A DNA stretch of 64,000 bases. Source: Casuarius casuarius. Lineage: Eukaryota; Chordata; Aves; Casuariiformes; Casuariidae. Location: the NCBI GenBank assembly GCA_003342895.1, contig PTFA01000195.1, forward strand, positions 930,001 through 994,000, given 5' to 3'. The notes under the pieces were generated by a model. The model ran no database searches and was not told the origin of the DNA. It saw nothing but the letters and a program-made list of their open reading frames with translations. The stretch's first letter is position 1, and each line of letters starts with the position of its first letter. Positions 60,801 through 64,000 of the stretch are shown piece after piece. The position numbers were made by a program, and so were the translations under genes.

Positions 60801-61664
60801 TAAGTGTATGTGAAACTCTCTAACTCTGAGCCTCCTGAGGAGTCCCAAATCTTACCGCCTCCCTCCTTAGATACTAAATTTCTTATATTTTAATCTTCTC
60901 CACCAGCCACCCATCCCCAAATAATGCCAGCATCTATGCCTGACAGAAGAATTCAAGTGAGATAACCTGTATGTTCACTGAATCATACTAAAAAATGTCT
61001 CACCCGCCAACACAGCACTTCTGAAAAGTCTGAGTGGCGGATGGCCTTAGATGGACTATCANACTGGACGATTATGTGAAGATGAATTCAAATTTATATG
61101 TTTGTGTGTGTGTATGTATATAAATACATGTATATATAACAGTGCATGTGACAATACAATGCGTATGGGAAGAATAGGTGAACTTTACCATTTCATCCAA
61201 GCATTGTATGCTACAGTAAATATCAGAGATAATGATATTGACTTTAAGGTATTACAGCTTCAAATGTCAATCCTACTCTATCTAACACTCCTTTGGATTT
61301 GATTTACATCTCTTCCTCCCACTCCAAAAGCTGCAAAAGGAGGATGTTGGCAAGAAGGACATCTACACAGACACACTTTGTCTTTGTTTTCCATTTCCTC
61401 TTTTGTTAATTTTCGTGTTGCAGATTTCTNTCCAGGGCTTAAGAACTAACTGAACAGCCCTTTGTCCTCTGCTTTAATTATGATTGTAAATAAGTGTGCT
61501 TCAGGCTCAGGAGTGAATAAAATGGATGAAATACCAGCAGCCTCCAAAGGGAGGTCTCTTGCCAAAGGTGCTGCTGCTGAATCAAAAGGTCAAAGAAGTA
61601 TTAGCGGTAGTTTCAGCAGAAATGAAACCAGCCCAAAGAACCAAAGAGCTCATAAGAATAACAT
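60801..61664. other. Gene-free stretch
   Basis: A TG/TATA-rich low-complexity segment covers about 61101-61140. Otherwise nothing recognised. Confidence 0.45.
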
Positions 61665-61800
61665 TTAAACAGCACTTTCCAGCCCTTTGCAAGCATTAAC
61701 TAAGTAATCCTCATAGCACCCTGGTGGTATAGAAAGCAGTACTNTGGCAGCATCAGTACTGAAGTCTAGCACTAACGTGCTCTTTGAAGCCAAATCTGCA
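61665..61800 (+). repeat. MIR-like (CORE-SINE) 5'/core part
   Basis: CAGCACTTTCCAGCCCTTTGCAAGCATTAACTAAGTAATCCTCATAGCACCCTGG closely follows the amniote CORE-SINE pattern 'gcgctttccatcctttgcaagcattaattaatcctcacaacaccctgtg'. The following text is decayed. Confidence 0.6.
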
Positions 61801-61923
61801 TCCTATAACTGAACTGAAATACTGGATTTTAGAGCCTTAGAAATTTCNGACTATAGAGTTGAGACTAAAAGCAGGCAAGAAACAGATTTTCCATCCAGCA
61901 AGAATTTTGCTCCTTTCTGAGTC

Positions 61924-62112
61924 GCAGAATCATAGAACAGTCAGGTTTGGCAGACAGCTNTGGAGATCTGGTCCAACCCCCCTGCTCAAGCAGGGTCACC
62001 TAGAGCAGGCTGCCCAGGGCCGTGTCCAGTTGGGTTTTGAGTATCTCCAAGGGTGGNAATTCCATGGCCTCTCTGGGCACCCTGCTTCAGTGTTCAACCA
62101 CAGAAAGAACTA
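61924..62112 (-). mobile_element. CR1 LINE 3' end, minus strand
   Basis: CAGAATCATAGAACAGTCAG at 61924-61943 is the reversed CR1 octamer-type 3' end. It is followed by 'ggtccaacccccctgctcaagcagggtcacctagagcaggctgcccagg' and 'tgggttttgagtatctccaagg', all typical of reversed chicken-type CR1 tails. Severely 5'-truncated, about 190 bases. Confidence 0.93.
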
Positions 62113-62511
62113 ACCTACTTGATTNAAACCATGTATTTTGCTTTGATACTCTTGAAATGTTAACATTTTCTTTTCAGCTCTTTTAAATCTTTTTAAAGGA
62201 TAAATTTACTACCATTTCACCATTGAAAGTGTCCTCAAGTTGAAAAAGAACACTTTTATTTTTTGAAAATGTGGAAATACGGTACATAGAGTTGTCTTAG
62301 CTCCTTCCACAAAATATGAGTTTGTCAAAAACTACTGCTTTTGACCCATATTTTCAGCTGCAAAGAGTCAACTCTGCCTAAAAACTTCACAAAAGCCTTT
62401 GAAAATATACCTGAAAAAGTCCTGACCAGCCTTAGGTTAGATTCACTTCAGTAACCAGAAAGGCTGTATACCTGTCATACATGTCATTTCCTCTAGAAAA
62501 GTCATGCCACC
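62113..62511. other. Intergenic, nothing recognised
   Basis: AT-rich unique sequence between the CR1 copy and the pentanucleotide repeat. Confidence 0.5.
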
Positions 62512-62576
62512 TTTATTTTATTTTATTTTATTTTATTTTATTTTATTTTATTTTATTTTATTTTATTTTATTTTTT
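62512..62576. repeat. (TTTTA)n pentanucleotide microsatellite
   Basis: About 12-13 perfect TTTTA units, ending in a short T-run. The ORF across it is an artefact of the 15-base periodic translation. Confidence 0.97.
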
Positions 62577-63064
62577 ATCTTTTAGATGAGTGTTGCAGAA
62601 TATCACTCACCATACAGAGTAAAGGTCAAAGGCACTTTTTTTCCAAGGAAAACAATTCCGTGTGGCTCACTTTTCCCAAGATCCCACAAGGAATCAGTAG
62701 CAGAGAACTCCCAGAGCTATGTTTTTTAGACTGCTAGACCCAATTGGTTGCTTGAATGAAAATACTTTTCTTCCAGCTATTTCTTCTAACACTCTCACCC
62801 TTCTGCTAGGTGCTTAACGCATTTCTCTTAACTATCCTTTGTGTTTATATGCTAAGGAAGTTACCTAGATATCTCTGTGGCTTTCAAAACAGGAAGAAGG
62901 ACTTTAACTAGGTGGAGACTGCTTCTGTATTCAAAGTTACTTTTATGTTTTAGTACCTTGAATTAGGATCTCAAGAATGAAGGTACTGCACAACTGTAGT
63001 TTTCCTAAAGGGCAATTAACAGGCCAAGAAACTTCAAGGGGAAAGATGCCAGTGATGGAGGGAA
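62577..63064. other. Intergenic, nothing recognised
   Basis: No gene or confident repeat. Confidence 0.5.
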
Positions 63065-63300
63065 TTAAGATGGTCCATGGAGATATAAGAGTAATGGGAC
63101 AAAATTAAGCAAAGAAAAATTCACAATAAATATCAGGCATAAAATACTTCNTGACAGTGAAGTATATCAAGCTGTGGAACAGTCTCCCAAAGGAAAGGGT
63201 GGACGTTCGGCAAAACAGAAGAACATATGCAGGAAGGAACATTTAGGCACTGGCAGGGAAATGGCTGGATGACCTACAAAAATAGGTCTCATTTCTGTTT
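63065..63300 (+). mobile_element. Old CR1-like fragment, plus strand
   Basis: The order 'aattcacaataaatatcaggcataaaatacttcntgacagtgaa', then CTGTGGAACAGTCTCCCAAA (63172-63191), then 'atggctggatgacctacaaaaataggtctcatttctg' follows CR1 3' ends ('ttaataccaggaaaaatttcttcacagtgag ... tgtggaacagtctccc ... ctggatgacctaataggtctcttc'). Confidence 0.6.
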
Positions 63301-64000
63301 CTTACTTCTGATCCTGGCAATTACCATCCTATAAATCTAACTTCTCTGCCCATTAAAATAATGGAATGTAAAAGACGCAGAAAATATCATGAAACTTGTA
63401 GAGGACAATGGGATCGTGAGCCGTGAGCAAGATGGGGTTGAGAATTATTAACATCAGAGTGTAAAGGGAAAGCAGGGGGAAGGTTGTGTGATAAGATTTT
63501 AGTATTAGGGTTGATGTGGTGTGTCTGAAAATCTTGAATCCAAAAGGTCATTCTGATGCCTAAGATACTGTCACTTCCTTGTTAAGACTGTGGAAGGTGA
63601 TGATAAGCAGCAGACTTTCTAATGATGAAGAGTTGTCTGAAAGGGTATTGCAGTGTCTTTTGTCTTGTGATATCTTCATTCCTGATGTAGAAAAGAAACA
63701 GGCATGATAATGATGTTTCTGACTAACGTGAATTCAGTTAGTTTAGGACTAATCTTGGCCCTAAATGTCTATCATGGCAAAGAAATGTTTCCAAGGGATG
63801 TACCCAGATTTGCAGAACCATTTCTTTTAAGGCATATTATTTCAGAATTGTTCATTTCCAGGCTTCTCACACTTTCTGTTGTTCTAGATAGTTCTACTTG
63901 TAGCTGGTGGTAACATACTGCTGTAATTTAGAGGAATCCAGATTTTTCTTATTATTGTTACACTGTCTTTTTTTTTCATTAGAAGTAGTAAGGTACAAAG
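63301..64000. other. Intergenic to window end, nothing recognised
   Basis: No gene or repeat could be supported; a 69-codon frame at 63704-63913 is unrecognised. Confidence 0.45.

Noticed and set aside
62504..62737. Repetitive YFILF-type protein
   Set aside because: Pure translation of the TTTTA microsatellite.
1..64000. Endogenous retrovirus or LTR element
   Set aside because: No LTR pair, primer-binding site or gag/pol-type frame was seen anywhere; the only reverse transcriptase traces are CR1.

Overview
The window looks like vertebrate nuclear DNA, most likely from a bird. It has a gene-poor, roughly 40% GC background, low overall repeat content, chicken-type CR1 LINE copies in both orientations (4.6-5.5 kb and 61.9-62.1 kb), and heavily decayed older archosaur/turtle-type CR1 and MIR-like (CORE-SINE) fragments. 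That so many very old repeats can still be read suggests a slowly evolving bird lineage, but the species cannot be named from this sequence. About ninety isolated N positions, roughly 1.5 per kb, look like heterozygous sites written as ambiguity codes. One 10-N run at 32361-32370 is a true assembly gap inside a poly-C tract. There are no prokaryotic features, tRNA or rRNA genes, or CRISPR arrays.

Only one convincing protein gene is present. Positions 1291-3717 encode an uninterrupted 808-residue protein of the ANKRD26/POTE-like family, with six ankyrin repeats, an acidic linker and long coiled coils. ANKRD26 is a many-exon gene, so an intronless copy points to a retrogene. The ORF is intact, it starts in a strong Kozak context, and it lies directly behind a CpG island (about 690-1310) that carries an exact NRF1 consensus site, a GC box and an ETS core. 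Both ambiguous bases inside the coding region fall on fourfold-degenerate third positions. These facts together favour a functional, transcribed retrogene over a dead pseudogene. The ORF ends near where the family's C-terminal DUF3496 segment would begin, and another frame stays open for about 60 codons past the stop.

The rest (3.9-64 kb) reads as a gene desert. It holds a 5'-truncated CR1 at 4597-5472, a striking ~250-bp inverted repeat at 9110-9360 / 10501-10743 whose core is nearly identical over ~110 bp, and old CR1 fragments at ~16.97, 19.08, 22.2, 40.5, 56.3 and 63.1 kb. MIR-like pieces are scattered through it, and there are two remnants of DNA transposons at 50.65-51.15 kb. A second CpG island (about 40825-41105) appears to have grown partly out of an old CR1 tail. 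Several low-repeat blocks rich in homeodomain- and POU-like motifs (16.0-16.4, 20.0-20.1, 28.7-29.0, 32.4-32.6, 34.9-35.25 and 47.2-47.6 kb) are candidate conserved regulatory elements, though this cannot be shown without an alignment.
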